From: Aquamicrobium aerolatum DSM 21857
Lineage (GTDB): Bacteria; Pseudomonadota; Alphaproteobacteria; Rhizobiales; Rhizobiaceae
Direction of reading: 5' to 3'
NCBI RefSeq assembly: GCF_900113935.1
Contig: NZ_FORF01000007.1
Span: 117,564-181,563 of the forward strand
Length of the DNA: 64,000 bases
In this document: positions 54,402-63,655 of the stretch, piece by piece
How the letters are laid out: each line of letters opens with the position of its first letter
Position numbering within the stretch: position 1 is the first letter of the stretch
The notes under the pieces: model-generated
The model's input: only the letters and a program-made list of their open reading frames with translations
What the model was told of the DNA's origin: nothing
Databases searched by the model: none
Translations under genes and position numbers: made by a program

Positions 54402-56173
54402 GCGACGCCTCCCAGATAGGCCGCTATGACAGCGGGATTTTTCCGTACGTCGGCGGGGCTGCCCTCGGCAATCAGCGTGCCGAAATCGAGCACGACAAGA
54501 TGATCGACCAGCCCCATCACAAAGCTCATGTCATGCTCGACAAGCAGGATGCTCATGCCTTCCGAGCGAAGCTTCCGGAGCAGTGTGGCAAGCTCTTTCT
54601 TTTCTCCAAGACGCAAACCGGCAGCAGGCTCGTCCAGCAACAGCACTGCCGGATCGAGGGCGAGCGCACGGGCAATTTCAAGGATGCGGATCTGTCCGAG
54701 CGCCAGATCTCCCGCCGGGCGATCTTTGAACTCGCCAAGGCCGACACGCTCAAGCTGGGTGGCAGCTTCCGCGAGAAGAGAGGCCTCTTCGCCCCGCTCA
54801 AGCCGAAGGATGCTTTTTGCGACGCCTGAATGTCCGCGCTGATGAGCGCCCAGCGCGACGTTCTCCAGAACGGTCATGTCCGGCAGAATTTTCGGGTGTT
54901 GAAACGTGCGCGCAATGCCCTGTCCTGCAATATCGCGCGGACTGCGCCCCGAAAGCTGCTTGCCCGCAAACGAAACGGTGCCCGAGGTGAGCGAATTCAT
55001 CCCCGTAATCAGGTCAAAGGTGGTGCTTTTCCCGGCACCGTTTGGTCCGATCAGGCCGACGATCTGGCCCGCCGTGACCTCAAAGGACACGTCGTTCACG
55101 GCAACGAGGCCGCCGAAGGTCTTGCGTGCCTTTTCAACCTTGATCAGCGATGAGCCCTGCGGCGCGGTCGGCCGTTTTTCCAGAAGCGGGGCATCTGCGG
55201 AAATCTTGCGCGCGGAAGCGAGCGGAAACAGGCGGAGTATGAACGCCCACAGCCCGTCGCGCGCAAACTGAAGGATCAGGACCAGCAGAATGCCGAACAC
55301 GATCATCTCGAAGTTCGCGGTCGAGCCGATCAGGTCAGGCAAATAGCGTTGCAACACTTCTTTCAGAACCAGCACGATGCTGGCACCGAAAATGGCTCCC
55401 CAGACATAGCCTGCGCCGCCGACCACCGCCATCAGCAGGTATTCGATGCCCATGTTGATGCCAAAAGGGGTCGGGTTGATGGCCCGCTGCATATGCGCGT
55501 AGAGCCAGCCGGCAAGCGCGGCGGTCACGCCGGCAAGGACGAAGACGGTCAGTTTTGCCCGCACGACATTGACGCCGAATGCTTCCGGTGCCTGTCCGCC
55601 GCCGCGCAACGCGCGAATGGCGCGCCCCACCCGAGAATCCAGCAGGTTTTGCGCGGCGATGGCGGTCAAAATGACGAATGTCCAGATCACATAATAGATC
55701 GAGCTGCCGCTCATGAAGCGATGGTCGCCGATCGACAGGGGTGGAATGCCGGCAATGCCGTCGTGGCGGCCCAGCATGTCGATCTGCCCGAGCAGATAGT
55801 AGATGGCGATGCCCCATGCGAGCGTGCCGAGCGGCAGGAAGTGGCCGGAAAGACGAACGGTGATCAGGCCAAGTGGCAGCGCGATCAGGGCGCCCATCGC
55901 CAGCGACAGCGGAAGCGTCAGCCACGGCGAAATTCCGTAGGCCGTGGTCAATACGGCGGTCGTGTAGGCTCCGAACCCGCAAAATGCAGCCTGCCCGAAT
56001 GATGTGAGGCCACCGACACCGGTCAGGAGCACCAGGCCGATCGCCACGAGCGAGGCGATGCCGATATTGTTCAACAGGGTGATCCAGAACGGAGGCACCG
56101 GCAGCATTGGCAGGACGGCGAGCAGGATGAGTGCACCAGCCGCGAGGCTGAAACGCTTCGAATTGAAATTCAT
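54398..56173 (-). CDS. Fused ABC importer permease-ATPase (LivM-LivG)
   Basis: A single 591-residue chain holds LivM (about 1-310, with [21 protein letters not shown] and the docking loop) and LivG (about 340-590). The ATPase has Walker [12 protein letters not shown] near residue 375 and Walker [13 protein letters not shown]. Its signature reads [15 protein letters not shown], a loose match to the LivG form. Such fusions occur in HAAT importers of aromatic and other acids. The ATG at 56173 lies one base after the livH stop, with AGGA eight bases upstream; ATG 56188 inside livH is less likely. It works with LivH, LivF and the receptor at 57277-58425. Confidence 0.9.
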   Translation of the reverse strand: MNFNSKRFSLAAGALILLAVLPMLPVPPFWITLLNNIGIASLVAIGLVLLTGVGGLTSFGQAAFCGFGAYTTAVLTTAYGISPWLTLPLSLAMGALIALPLGLITVRLSGHFLPLGTLAWGIAIYYLLGQIDMLGRHDGIAGIPPLSIGDHRFMSGSSIYYVIWTFVILTAIAAQNLLDSRVGRAIRALRGGGQAPEAFGVNVVRAKLTVFVLAGVTAALAGWLYAHMQRAINPTPFGINMGIEYLLMAVVGGAGYVWGAIFGASIVLVLKEVLQRYLPDLIGSTANFEMIVFGILLVLILQFARDGLWAFILRLFPLASARKISADAPLLEKRPTAPQGSSLIKVEKARKTFGGLVAVNDVSFEVTAGQIVGLIGPNGAGKSTTFDLITGMNSLTSGTVSFAGKQLSGRSPRDIAGQGIARTFQHPKILPDMTVLENVALGAHQRGHSGVAKSILRLERGEEASLLAEAATQLERVGLGEFKDRPAGDLALGQIRILEIARALALDPAVLLLDEPAAGLRLGEKKELATLLRKLRSEGMSILLVEHDMSFVMGLVDHLVVLDFGTLIAEGSPADVRKNPAVIAAYLGGVA

Positions 56174-56174
56174 C

Positions 56175-57209
56175 TCATTCGTCCTCATGCACTGTGGTGC
56201 TGATCGATAGCCACACGAGCACCGGAATGATCAGTCCAAAAACGATGACTTCCTTGTAAGAGCTGGCATAAAACGAGGTGAAAGCCTCCACGATGCCGAC
56301 TCCGATCGCCGCAAATGCCGTCACCGGAAAGCTTGCAAGGCCCCCAATGATGGCCGCCACAAATCCTTTCAGGCCGATGAGAAAGCCCGTGTCGTAATAG
56401 ACCGTGGCGATGGGACCGATGAGGATGCCGGAAACAGCGCCAATCGTTGCCGCAAGGACAAAGGCGGTCACACCGGTCAATTGTGTGCGCACGCCGACCA
56501 GTCGTGCGCCGACACGGTTGACCGCGGTCGCCCGAAGCGCCTTGCCGAGCAGCGTTTTCTCGAAGAAGAAATACAGCCCGACGATGATGGCTATGGTTGC
56601 GCCGTAGATCCACAGACTCTGCGCCGACACGGGGAACGATCCCACCATGAACATGCCGCTGGAGAGCGCCTTGGCCCGCAGGCCTTCGGCACCGAAGAAC
56701 ACCAGTCCCAGCCCCATCAGGGCAAGGTGCACACCCACCGACACGATCAGCAAGACCAGAACTGAAGCATCGGCCAGCGGCTTGTAGGCGATGCGGTAAA
56801 CATAAAGGCCCATGGGGGCGATGATCAGGATGGTCAGCAACGCCTTGACCATTGCGCCCGGCTGGGTTGAGGCGAGAGTGACCGCCAGCAGGTAGATTGC
56901 CGCCGGCAAGGCAAGGTTCAACAACGCATTGCGCGCCAGACCGGAGACGGAGAACTCGCGGCGCATATCCCAGAGATTGAGCAGAAAGACGAGGCAGCCG
57001 AAGCAGAGCAGCAATGACGCCGTTGGCGGAAATCGGCCGGCATCGAGAAACGACAGGGTCATCGCGCCATAGGCGACAAACTCACCCTGTGGAATGAAGA
57101 TGACGCGCGTGACCGAAAACACCAGCACCAGAGCCAGTCCGAGCAGCGCGTAGATGGCGCCGTTCGTCAGACCATCCTGAACCAGAAATGTTGCAATCGT
57201 TAAGTCCAA
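56175..57209 (-). CDS. livH: ABC importer permease LivH (second cluster)
   Basis: A 344-residue permease, somewhat longer than usual LivH (about 300) because of an extra loop and helix around residues 60-120. LivH features include [20 protein letters not shown] at the N terminus, [13 protein letters not shown], and the late [18 protein letters not shown] stretch. The start is TTG at 57209, supported by a strong GAGGGGGA site eight bases upstream. It is preceded by the receptor gene and an intergenic hairpin, and followed at one base by the fused LivM-LivG gene. Confidence 0.88.
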   Translation of the reverse strand: MDLTIATFLVQDGLTNGAIYALLGLALVLVFSVTRVIFIPQGEFVAYGAMTLSFLDAGRFPPTASLLLCFGCLVFLLNLWDMRREFSVSGLARNALLNLALPAAIYLLAVTLASTQPGAMVKALLTILIIAPMGLYVYRIAYKPLADASVLVLLIVSVGVHLALMGLGLVFFGAEGLRAKALSSGMFMVGSFPVSAQSLWIYGATIAIIVGLYFFFEKTLLGKALRATAVNRVGARLVGVRTQLTGVTAFVLAATIGAVSGILIGPIATVYYDTGFLIGLKGFVAAIIGGLASFPVTAFAAIGVGIVEAFTSFYASSYKEVIVFGLIIPVLVWLSISTTVHEDE

Positions 57210-57238
57210 GATGTCCCCCTCAGCTCAGGCCCAGGCAT

Positions 57239-57268
57239 GGGGCCGCCAGACATTCATCCGGCGGCCCC
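57239..57268 (-). terminator. Hairpin between receptor gene and livH of the second cluster
   Basis: GGGGCCGCC (57239-57247) and GGCGGCCCC (57260-57268) form a 9-bp perfect stem with a 12-base loop, nine bases after the receptor stop. Read in the gene direction no T-run follows, so partial termination or mRNA protection that raises receptor level is more likely than full termination. Confidence 0.6.
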
Positions 57269-57276
57269 AGACTTTT

Positions 57277-58425
57277 TTAGTCGATCAGCTTGAACTTGCC
57301 GTCTTCGACGGTCAGCAGCACAACGGCACGCTCATCGAGGCCGAGGTGATCGTCTGCCGAATATTCGAAGACGCCCTGGCTTGCAGGGAATGGTCCGCCG
57401 GTCTCGATGGCATCGCGCAGCGCAACGCGGAATTCCTGAGTTCCCGGCTTTGCCTTTTCCAGTGCAAGCGGAATTGCCTTCTTCAGGATCGCCATGGCGT
57501 CATGAATATGCGCACCGAACTGCGTTCTGGTGCCTTCGCCGAACTTGGCTTCATAGGCGGTGACATATTCCAGACCTTCGGCCTTGGTGTCGGCGCCATC
57601 TGCCAGATGTTCCGGTACCATGACAGGGCCGGATGCAAACACGGTGTTGTTTGCAGCGTCGCCGGCAATGCGGATGAAATCGAATGTTGCGGCGCCATGC
57701 GTCTGGTAGATCGGGCCGGTAAAGCCGCGTTCACGCAAGGTGGCCTGCGGCAATGCCGCGCCGGTGCCGGATGCGCCAACGAAGATCGCATCGGGGCGGG
57801 AAGCGATCAGCTTCAGCGCCTGACCGGATACGGACGTGTCGGGTCGGGCGTAGCGCTCTTCCGCGACCATTTCGAGGCCGTATTTTGCGCCGATTGCCTT
57901 GAACTGGTTGACCCAAAGATCACCGTAGGAGTCGGAGAAGCCGATATAGCCAAAGGTCTTCACGCCATCGGCCTGCATCTTGGCAAACAGTGTGTCGGCG
58001 ATCAGGCCAGCGTCCTGTGGCAGGACGAAAGTCCACTTGCCCTGATAGACATTTGGTGGAACCGGAGAGGCAGTGAAATGCGGGATTTCAGTTTCTGCCG
58101 CAACACCGGCAACCGCAATCGAGGCAGGCGTAAGAGCCGACCCGATCATGATATCCACCTTGTCGTCATTGGCAAAACGACGCGCATTGGTGGTCGCGAT
58201 TGACGGATCGCCCGCATCATCAAGCAAGATGACGTTGAGCTTCTCGCCGCCAACTTCGGTCGGCCACAGCTCGACCGAGTTCTTGAGCGGAATACCGAGC
58301 GCCGCGCCGTTACCGGTCGACGAGACCGTCACCCCGATGGTGATGTCGGCATAGGCCTGGCCAACCAGGCCCGAAACGGACATCGCTGCTGCAGTCACAA
58401 GGCTAAGATACAAACGCTTCTTCAT
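57277..58425 (-). CDS. ABC importer periplasmic receptor, LivK type (likely aromatic acid)
   Basis: A 382-residue HAAT receptor with a signal peptide ending at GQAYADI (residue 26). The mature part begins ITIGVTVSSTGNGAALGIP and shows the two-lobe fold, with the MIGSALTPASIAVA segment in lobe one. It differs from the two receptors of the first cluster. Directly upstream on the same strand lies the feruloyl/coumaroyl-CoA ligase gene. The setting is like the CouP receptor of Rhodopseudomonas palustris, which binds coumarate, ferulate and cinnamate, so a phenylpropenoid ligand is my inference. The ATG follows GGGAGGAAAA. Confidence 0.88.
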   Translation of the reverse strand: MKKRLYLSLVTAAAMSVSGLVGQAYADITIGVTVSSTGNGAALGIPLKNSVELWPTEVGGEKLNVILLDDAGDPSIATTNARRFANDDKVDIMIGSALTPASIAVAGVAAETEIPHFTASPVPPNVYQGKWTFVLPQDAGLIADTLFAKMQADGVKTFGYIGFSDSYGDLWVNQFKAIGAKYGLEMVAEERYARPDTSVSGQALKLIASRPDAIFVGASGTGAALPQATLRERGFTGPIYQTHGAATFDFIRIAGDAANNTVFASGPVMVPEHLADGADTKAEGLEYVTAYEAKFGEGTRTQFGAHIHDAMAILKKAIPLALEKAKPGTQEFRVALRDAIETGGPFPASQGVFEYSADDHLGLDERAVVLLTVEDGKFKLID

Positions 58426-58555
58426 TTAACTTTTCCTCCCTTTGATACTGTCTGGTCCCAAGAATTTGGAATTCGGATGGTAGAAGTCTGACTTTGAAAT
58501 CCGTTTATCCGGCAGATTATTCTTACTGTGTCCGCGCTGGATGCAATCGCTATGA

Positions 58556-60418
58556 TCAGGCAGCCAGTTCGCTGCTGGCAAGAATGATTTCCTCCCCGTC
58601 ACCATAAAGCTCATCCACAAGGCTGCCGCGATGGTTCAGAACCGCGCGCTGATTGAGCGATCCCTTGTCAGTGACCTCGCCTTTGTCGAACCGCGGCGGC
58701 TCCTTCATCACGATCAGGCGCATGATCCGCGAGGCCGATCCGCTGGACTTTTTCTGATGAAGCGCCAGCTTGTTTGCCAGCGCCGCGCGGACCGCCGGAT
58801 GCGCAATGACCTCCTCGTCAGTCAGTCCTTGCTCCTCGTTGGAGATGAGCGAACGAAGCGCCGGCATATATGGCACAACGAGCGCGCCGAGCTGCGCCCG
58901 ATTTTCACCCGCAATCACCGCATCGCGGATCAGGCCGCCGAACTGATCGACAAGCTGCGCGCGCAGCGGGCCAACTGCCACCCAGGTTCCGGTCTGAAGC
59001 TTGAAATTCTCCGCCGTCCGTCCGGCGAAATAGAAGCCCTTGCTCGGATCGCCCGCGACCGCAAATGTCACCGCATCGCCAAGCTTGTAGAACCCTTCTT
59101 CATCAAAGGCTTTTGCGGTCAGGTCCGGGCTGCGCCAGTAGCCGGGCGTTATGTTCGGGCCTTTGAGCCTGATCTCGTATTTGTCGTCATAGGGCACCAG
59201 TTTGACGGTCAGCCCGACTGACGGGATGCCGACATTGCCGGGCCGGTCCTGTGGATCGGTGCAATAAAGCGAGAAAGGCGATGTTTCCGTCGAGCCGAGG
59301 CCGGTTCCAAGCGGGATGCAGTATCCGCGCGACTGGATCGACAGCGCCTCCAGCGCCTCCCAGGTGTGCTGCGCGAGGCCAGCCCCCGCATACATCATCA
59401 TCTTGAGATTGCGGAAGAAATTGTCGCGCAGTTCGGCGTCCGTGCCCATTGCGTCGACCAGCATTTCGTAGCCGGACGGCACGTTGAAATACCAGGTCGG
59501 GGAAATCTCGCGCAGATTTCTGATCGTTTCGCCGATCAGGGCAGGCGTGGGCTTGCCGTAGTCTATGTAGTAGGTGCCGCCATTATAGATGACGAGGTTG
59601 AACACCTTGTTGCCGCTGGCAATATGGTTCCACGGTGCCCAATCGACGAGAACGGGCGGCTCCTCGCGCATGAACGCGTAACAATCAGTCACCATTTCCA
59701 TATTCGAACACAGCATGCGCTGGGTCTGGATGACCGCCTTTGGCGATCCGGTTGTCCCGGACGTGAAGAGAAACTTGGCAACCGTATCCGGGCCGACGGC
59801 GTCGAACGCTTCGTCGACGCGATCGGTTGGTTCCGTTTGCAACAGCTCGTCAAACCGCAGGACGTCGCCGGGCCTCTTCAACGCGGCATTGCGCAGGGCG
59901 ATGACGGGCATGTGCGGACCAAAGGCAGCGTCCACCGCCGTTTGGTAGACGTTCCCGTCGTCGACAAACACAACGCCCGGTGTGATCTGCTTGTTGATAT
60001 CGCTGAGTTTCTGATAGTCCGTCGATACGGTCGCGTAGGCCGGCGCAATCGCTGCCGAGGGAATGCCGACATGCTGCGCGGCAAGCGCGATCAGCGCGTG
60101 TTCAATCGAGTTTTCACCCAGGATCACCAGCGGCCTTTCGGTGGACAGGCCGAGGTCAAGCAGCGCTTGTGCAAGGTGGCGAACCTTATCCAGTGCCTCA
60201 GCGTAAGAGACCTTGCGCCATCCGCCGGTGTCGTCGCGTTGCGCCATCCATGGGCGATTAGGATCGGTCTGCGCCCAATAAACAAGCCGCTCGTTGATCT
60301 TGCCGGGGTAGGGCCTGATCTCGTCTTCACGCCAGATTAAAATGGAGCCGTCGGGCCGTGTCTCCGAATCGAGCACAGGCGACCACAGCTTGATATCGTG
60401 GCTAACGCTTTCGACCAC
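58556..60418 (-). CDS. Feruloyl/p-coumaroyl-CoA synthetase-like AMP-forming ligase
   Basis: A 620-residue ANL-superfamily acid-CoA ligase. The phosphate loop FTSGTTGSPKAVIQ lies near residue 230, the adenine motif GSTETSP near 385, and the hinge Asp in the YKLGDAVTF region near 470; the C-terminal part resembles feruloyl-CoA synthases (FerA/Fcs), which are about this length. It would activate hydroxycinnamates with ATP and CoA. The start is GTG at 60418, four bases after GGGAGGAG; the open frame to 60469 has no ribosome site. It is divergent from the crotonase gene with a palindrome between them. Confidence 0.85.
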   Translation of the reverse strand: MVESVSHDIKLWSPVLDSETRPDGSILIWREDEIRPYPGKINERLVYWAQTDPNRPWMAQRDDTGGWRKVSYAEALDKVRHLAQALLDLGLSTERPLVILGENSIEHALIALAAQHVGIPSAAIAPAYATVSTDYQKLSDINKQITPGVVFVDDGNVYQTAVDAAFGPHMPVIALRNAALKRPGDVLRFDELLQTEPTDRVDEAFDAVGPDTVAKFLFTSGTTGSPKAVIQTQRMLCSNMEMVTDCYAFMREEPPVLVDWAPWNHIASGNKVFNLVIYNGGTYYIDYGKPTPALIGETIRNLREISPTWYFNVPSGYEMLVDAMGTDAELRDNFFRNLKMMMYAGAGLAQHTWEALEALSIQSRGYCIPLGTGLGSTETSPFSLYCTDPQDRPGNVGIPSVGLTVKLVPYDDKYEIRLKGPNITPGYWRSPDLTAKAFDEEGFYKLGDAVTFAVAGDPSKGFYFAGRTAENFKLQTGTWVAVGPLRAQLVDQFGGLIRDAVIAGENRAQLGALVVPYMPALRSLISNEEQGLTDEEVIAHPAVRAALANKLALHQKKSSGSASRIMRLIVMKEPPRFDKGEVTDKGSLNQRAVLNHRGSLVDELYGDGEEIILASSELAA

Positions 60419-60480
60419 ATCTCCTCCCGAGTAACAGCCGTGCGGGACTGTAGATGCAAATCCACGCATCCCATTTTTTG

Positions 60481-60507
60481 TTTACAAGGAAACATTATCC
60501 CTGTAAA
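60481..60507. promoter_or_regulatory. Palindrome in the ligase-crotonase divergent region, putative MarR operator
   Basis: TTTACA-A-GG (60481-60489) is mirrored by CC-C-TGTAAA (60499-60507): 9-bp arms with one mismatch and a nine-base spacer. It lies 62 bases before the ligase start and 55 bases before the crotonase start, so one bound dimer could cover both promoters. The MarR gene downstream is the obvious candidate regulator. Confidence 0.55.
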
Positions 60508-60562
60508 TCACCAAAATATATCCAGTCGAAATAACGCGATATCAGTCAGTGAGGTTGTCGAC

Positions 60563-61357
60563 GTGACAGCAATTGCGAACACAAGCTACGTCACCTATGA
60601 GCTGCGAGGCGATGTGGCCCATATCGGTCTTAACCGGCCTGAAAAGCGCAATGCGATCAGTGATGCGTTTGTGGAAGCAATAGCTGCAACGGTTGCGCGC
60701 GCCGAATCCGAGGCGAAGGCGGCCGTCATCTTTGGGCATGGCAACCATTTCTGCGCCGGTCTCGATCTGGCCGAGCACATGAAAAAGACTCCGATTGAAG
60801 GGGTGCGCGGCTCCCGTCGCTGGCATGAGATTTTCGCCAAGATCGAGCACGGCACCATCCCGTATATTTCTGCCCTTCATGGTGCGGTGATTGGCGGAGG
60901 CCTCGAACTGGCTGCGTCCACGCATATTCGCGTGGCGGATCGCACGACGTTTTTTGCCTTGCCCGAGGGGCAGCGCGGTATTTTCGTGGGCGGTGGCGGA
61001 TCGGTGCGTGTTGCCCGCCTGACGGGCACCGCGCGCATGATGGACATGATGCTGACGGGCCGCGTTCTTTCGGTGGAGGAAGGCGAGCGCAGCAACCTTG
61101 CTCAATATGTCGTTGAAAAAGGCGAAGCCCGCGACAAGGCGCATGAGCTTGCCAAGGCGGCGGCCAGCAACGCCGAAATCTCCAACTATGCCATCATCAA
61201 TGCGTTGCCGCGGATTCAGGACATGGCCAAGGAAGACGGCCTGTTCGTCGAGTCCTTCATGGCTTCCTTCACCGCGACCAGCCCCGAAGCAGAAGAGCGC
61301 CTTCGTGCCTTCCTCGAAAAGCGCGCCGAACGTCTCAAGATACCCGGTCAGAACTAG
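60563..61357 (+). CDS. Crotonase/enoyl-CoA hydratase family protein
   Basis: A 264-residue crotonase-fold enzyme. The first oxyanion-hole segment is FCAGLDLAEHM near residue 68 and the second ALHGAVIGGGLELAA near residue 107. A Glu occurs in LPEGQRGIFVGGGG near the position of a catalytic acid. The sequence differs from the Pseudomonas feruloyl-CoA hydratase-lyase, so it could be a hydratase-lyase giving an aldehyde, as proposed for such clusters, or a hydratase for side-chain beta-oxidation. The start is GTG at 60563 with GTGAGG upstream; the frame is open from 60398 but without a ribosome site. Confidence 0.82.
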   Translation: MTAIANTSYVTYELRGDVAHIGLNRPEKRNAISDAFVEAIAATVARAESEAKAAVIFGHGNHFCAGLDLAEHMKKTPIEGVRGSRRWHEIFAKIEHGTIPYISALHGAVIGGGLELAASTHIRVADRTTFFALPEGQRGIFVGGGGSVRVARLTGTARMMDMMLTGRVLSVEEGERSNLAQYVVEKGEARDKAHELAKAAASNAEISNYAIINALPRIQDMAKEDGLFVESFMASFTATSPEAEERLRAFLEKRAERLKIPGQN

Positions 61358-61518
61358 AGCAATTCCAGCAAAAGTGCGAAGCGGTTTTGCGTCCGGAATT
61401 GCGCGAGAACAAGAAGTCCAATTCCAGCAAAAGTGCGGAGCGGTTTTGCGATTGGGATTGCCTAAAACACAGAATTTGAGCAAGTCCGGGATTTAACGAA
61501 ACGCGGAAATGCTCAAGG
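61358..61518. repeat. Palindromic mosaic repeat, copies 2 and 3 plus hairpin module
   Basis: Directly after the crotonase stop two module-A units follow each other, starting AATTCCAGCAAAAGTGCG at about 61363 and 61421. The first ends TTTTGCGTCCGGAATTGCG as at 39409; the second has a diverged end. Module B has TTGAGCA (61476-61482) pairing with TGCTCAA (61510-61516). The right arm runs into the ribosome site of the marR gene (AAGGGAG). Confidence 0.8.
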
Positions 61519-61527
61519 GAGCGTGCG

Positions 61528-61986
61528 ATGGATGCCCGGTCTGATAGTTCAGTAAGTCTTGGCCGACTTGGCCACGATCTGGGTTACCTTCTCCGTCAGG
61601 CGCAAATCAGGGTTTACGAGCGCTATTTTCACCAATGCGCCGAGTTCAGGGTCAAACCTGGCGAATTTTCGGTGCTATGGGCAATCGGCAACAATCCCGG
61701 CATCCGCCAGAGCCTGCTTTGCCAGTATCTTGTGATCAAGCGCTCGCATATGACAAAGCTGGTGCGGGCGCTGGAAGATCAGGGCTATGTCGAAAGGCGC
61801 ATTCCCGATGACGACCGCCGCGGCGTCGAGCTTTCCCTCACCTCTGAGGGGCAGCAGGCGGTCGACGCCATGTCCCAATGGTTCTTCGCCTTCGAGGATT
61901 CACTCGGCAGCGGGATGAGCCCTGCCGAGCGCGACCATTTCACCGCCTTGCTCCACAAATTTATAGAAACGACCACTGCCGATTGA
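61528..61986 (+). CDS. MarR-family regulator (CouR-like by context)
   Basis: A 152-residue winged-helix regulator. The recognition part is NPGIRQSLLCQYLVIKRSHM and TKLVRALEDQGYVERR, and the wing holds the PDDDRRGVELSLT motif with the conserved Asp-Arg. Length and layout are typical of MarR dimers that release DNA on binding an aromatic acid or its CoA ester. In R. palustris CouR, a MarR protein, is released by p-coumaroyl-CoA and controls couAB. Similar gene content here supports the same role, not proven by sequence. The ATG follows AAGGGAG. Confidence 0.88.
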   Translation: MDARSDSSVSLGRLGHDLGYLLRQAQIRVYERYFHQCAEFRVKPGEFSVLWAIGNNPGIRQSLLCQYLVIKRSHMTKLVRALEDQGYVERRIPDDDRRGVELSLTSEGQQAVDAMSQWFFAFEDSLGSGMSPAERDHFTALLHKFIETTTAD

Positions 61987-62259
61987 ATGCACCGAAGCAT
62001 CGCCTCACCGGGTGCATCAAAGGGGGGACGAAATCATCGTGCAGGCGAGCCATGGTCGGGCTGATAAACCTGCGAACGTGTATCTGGTTCAAATAGCGAG
62101 ATGATCCGCACGGTCCTCGCCGGTGACATCCCACATTAGGATATAAAGCGCCGTTATCATTCGAGGCGATGACGGCTGTAGAGAGTGAAAGCCTCTCCAC
62201 GAAATCCGGGCAACTCCAGGTTCTGACCCGCTCCGTTCATCATGTAAGGAAATCGAGCC
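61987..62259. other. Intergenic gap between marR and csaA
   Basis: The 273 bases hold one inverted repeat directly after the marR stop (ATGCACC at 61987-61993 with GGTGCAT at 62011-62017), which could end the marR transcript although no T-run follows. Beyond it I see no gene with a ribosome site, no tRNA and no repeat copy. Confidence 0.35.
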
Positions 62260-62604
62260 TTAGAAAATCTCGCCGCCATTGATGACAGGGCTTTCCGTCG
62301 TCAGAACGACAACTTCCTTCGCCTCGTTGTGCGCGCCCATGATCAGAATTTCGGATTTGAAGCCTGCAATGTTGCGCGGAGCGAAATTGATTACGCACGC
62401 AACCGTCTTCCCTATTAGTTCATCGGGCTGGTAGCGAGTGATCTGGGCGCTGGACCACTTGATCCCGATATCGCCGCCGAAATCGACGGCAACCTTGTAG
62501 GAGGGATTACGAGCTCTCGGGAAAGGCAGCACTTCCGATACCTTTCCGATGCGGATGTCCAGTTGTTGGAAAGCTTCATACGACGCTTCAGGTTTGATCG
62601 GCAT
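62260..62604 (-). CDS. csaA: CsaA-type tRNA-binding protein
   Basis: A 114-residue OB-fold protein of the tRNA-binding-domain family (as in the C terminus of MetRS and Arc1p). Diagnostic stretches are LDIRIGKV near residue 14, AQITRYQPDELIGKTV near 53, and INFAPRNIAGFKSEILIMGA near 72. B. subtilis CsaA has chaperone and export-related activity and binds tRNA; the physiological role is unclear. It lies 13 bases after the truncated MFS gene on the same strand and may have been its operon partner. Confidence 0.9.
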   Translation of the reverse strand: MPIKPEASYEAFQQLDIRIGKVSEVLPFPRARNPSYKVAVDFGGDIGIKWSSAQITRYQPDELIGKTVACVINFAPRNIAGFKSEILIMGAHNEAKEVVVLTTESPVINGGEIF

Positions 62605-62617
62605 CGCGTTCTCCTCT

Positions 62618-63655
62618 TCATACCTGTTTTGGATTGAGCCGGACGGTTCCCGCTACCAGGCAGATAGCCAGAATGCCCAGCATCGCCGCGAAGAACCCAT
62701 TGTTGTAGCCGTGATTGATCAAGACACCGGCCATGACCGGCGCGATCAACTGGCCGACATTGATGCCAGTCGTGACTAAGCCATAGGTCTGTCCCTGAAA
62801 GCCGGCGCGTGCCGTGCGCGCTACCAGCATGTCACGCGCAGGCAGGACGAAGCCCATCGCAAAACCTAGAACCAGGAAGCCCGCCATATAGCCGATCTGC
62901 CCGCCGAGCCCCGACCAAACTTGCATCCATGCCAGCAGGGCAAGGCCCGTGCCGATGCCAAAGCCAAGCCGCTCCGACTGGATGAGTTTCAGGGTGACGC
63001 CGCCTGCGACGATGCCCAGCGTTCCGCACAGCAGATAGGCTGATAGGGCTGCCGTCACCAGTTCCAGCCCGTAGCCGAACGTCTGCATCGCGGCGACCAC
63101 AGAAAAACCTTGCACGCCACCACTAATGACCGAATAAAGAACGAAGATCGTGAACTGCAGCCACAATTGCGGCGTCAACAACGCACTGAGTGGGCTTTTT
63201 GACTTTGTGGCCTTCAGGTCGGCGCGGACATGCACATCCTGCAAGAGCCACAGCGAGACAAGCCCAATACAGCCTAGAGCAGCTACCGCATAAAACGCCA
63301 TACGCCAGCCGCAGGCGAAACCCAGTGGCGTTACCATGGCCGGGGCCAGCGCAAAGCCGATATTACCGGTAAAGGAATGGACAGAAAATGCCAGCGGACG
63401 TTTCTCGTTCGGCACCTGCGTGTTCAACAAGTGAAAATCGCCGGGATGATAGACGGAATTAGCCAGGCCACAGAGCAGATACCCCGTCGTGAAGACCCAT
63501 ATATTCGGCGCAAAGGCGCAGATGGCGATGCTGACGACCGACAGGGCAACGCCGATCTTGAGGCAAAACAGGCCGCCGAATCGGTCCACCAGAATGCCGA
63601 TCGGATATTGCGTCAGGGCCGTTACTAGATTGAACCCGGCGATTATTAGGCTCAG
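62618..63655 (-). pseudogene. MFS transporter, 5' end lost to IS insertion
   Basis: About 345 residues of a major facilitator protein remain. Seen are the helix 2-3 loop QYPIGILVDRFGG with the MFS signature region near its start, the GLANSVYHPGDFHLLNTQVP segment and about ten further helices to the end. The first helix and the start codon are absent, since an IS5-type element abuts at about 63655. A chimeric frame beginning in the IS at 63748 could still be translated (31 IS-derived residues), but a working transporter is doubtful. Substrate unknown. Confidence 0.8.

Noticed and set aside
60563..61357. Naming the crotonase as Pseudomonas-type feruloyl-CoA hydratase-lyase (ech)
   Set aside because: Key stretches around the second oxyanion segment differ from that enzyme, so only crotonase family membership is supported.
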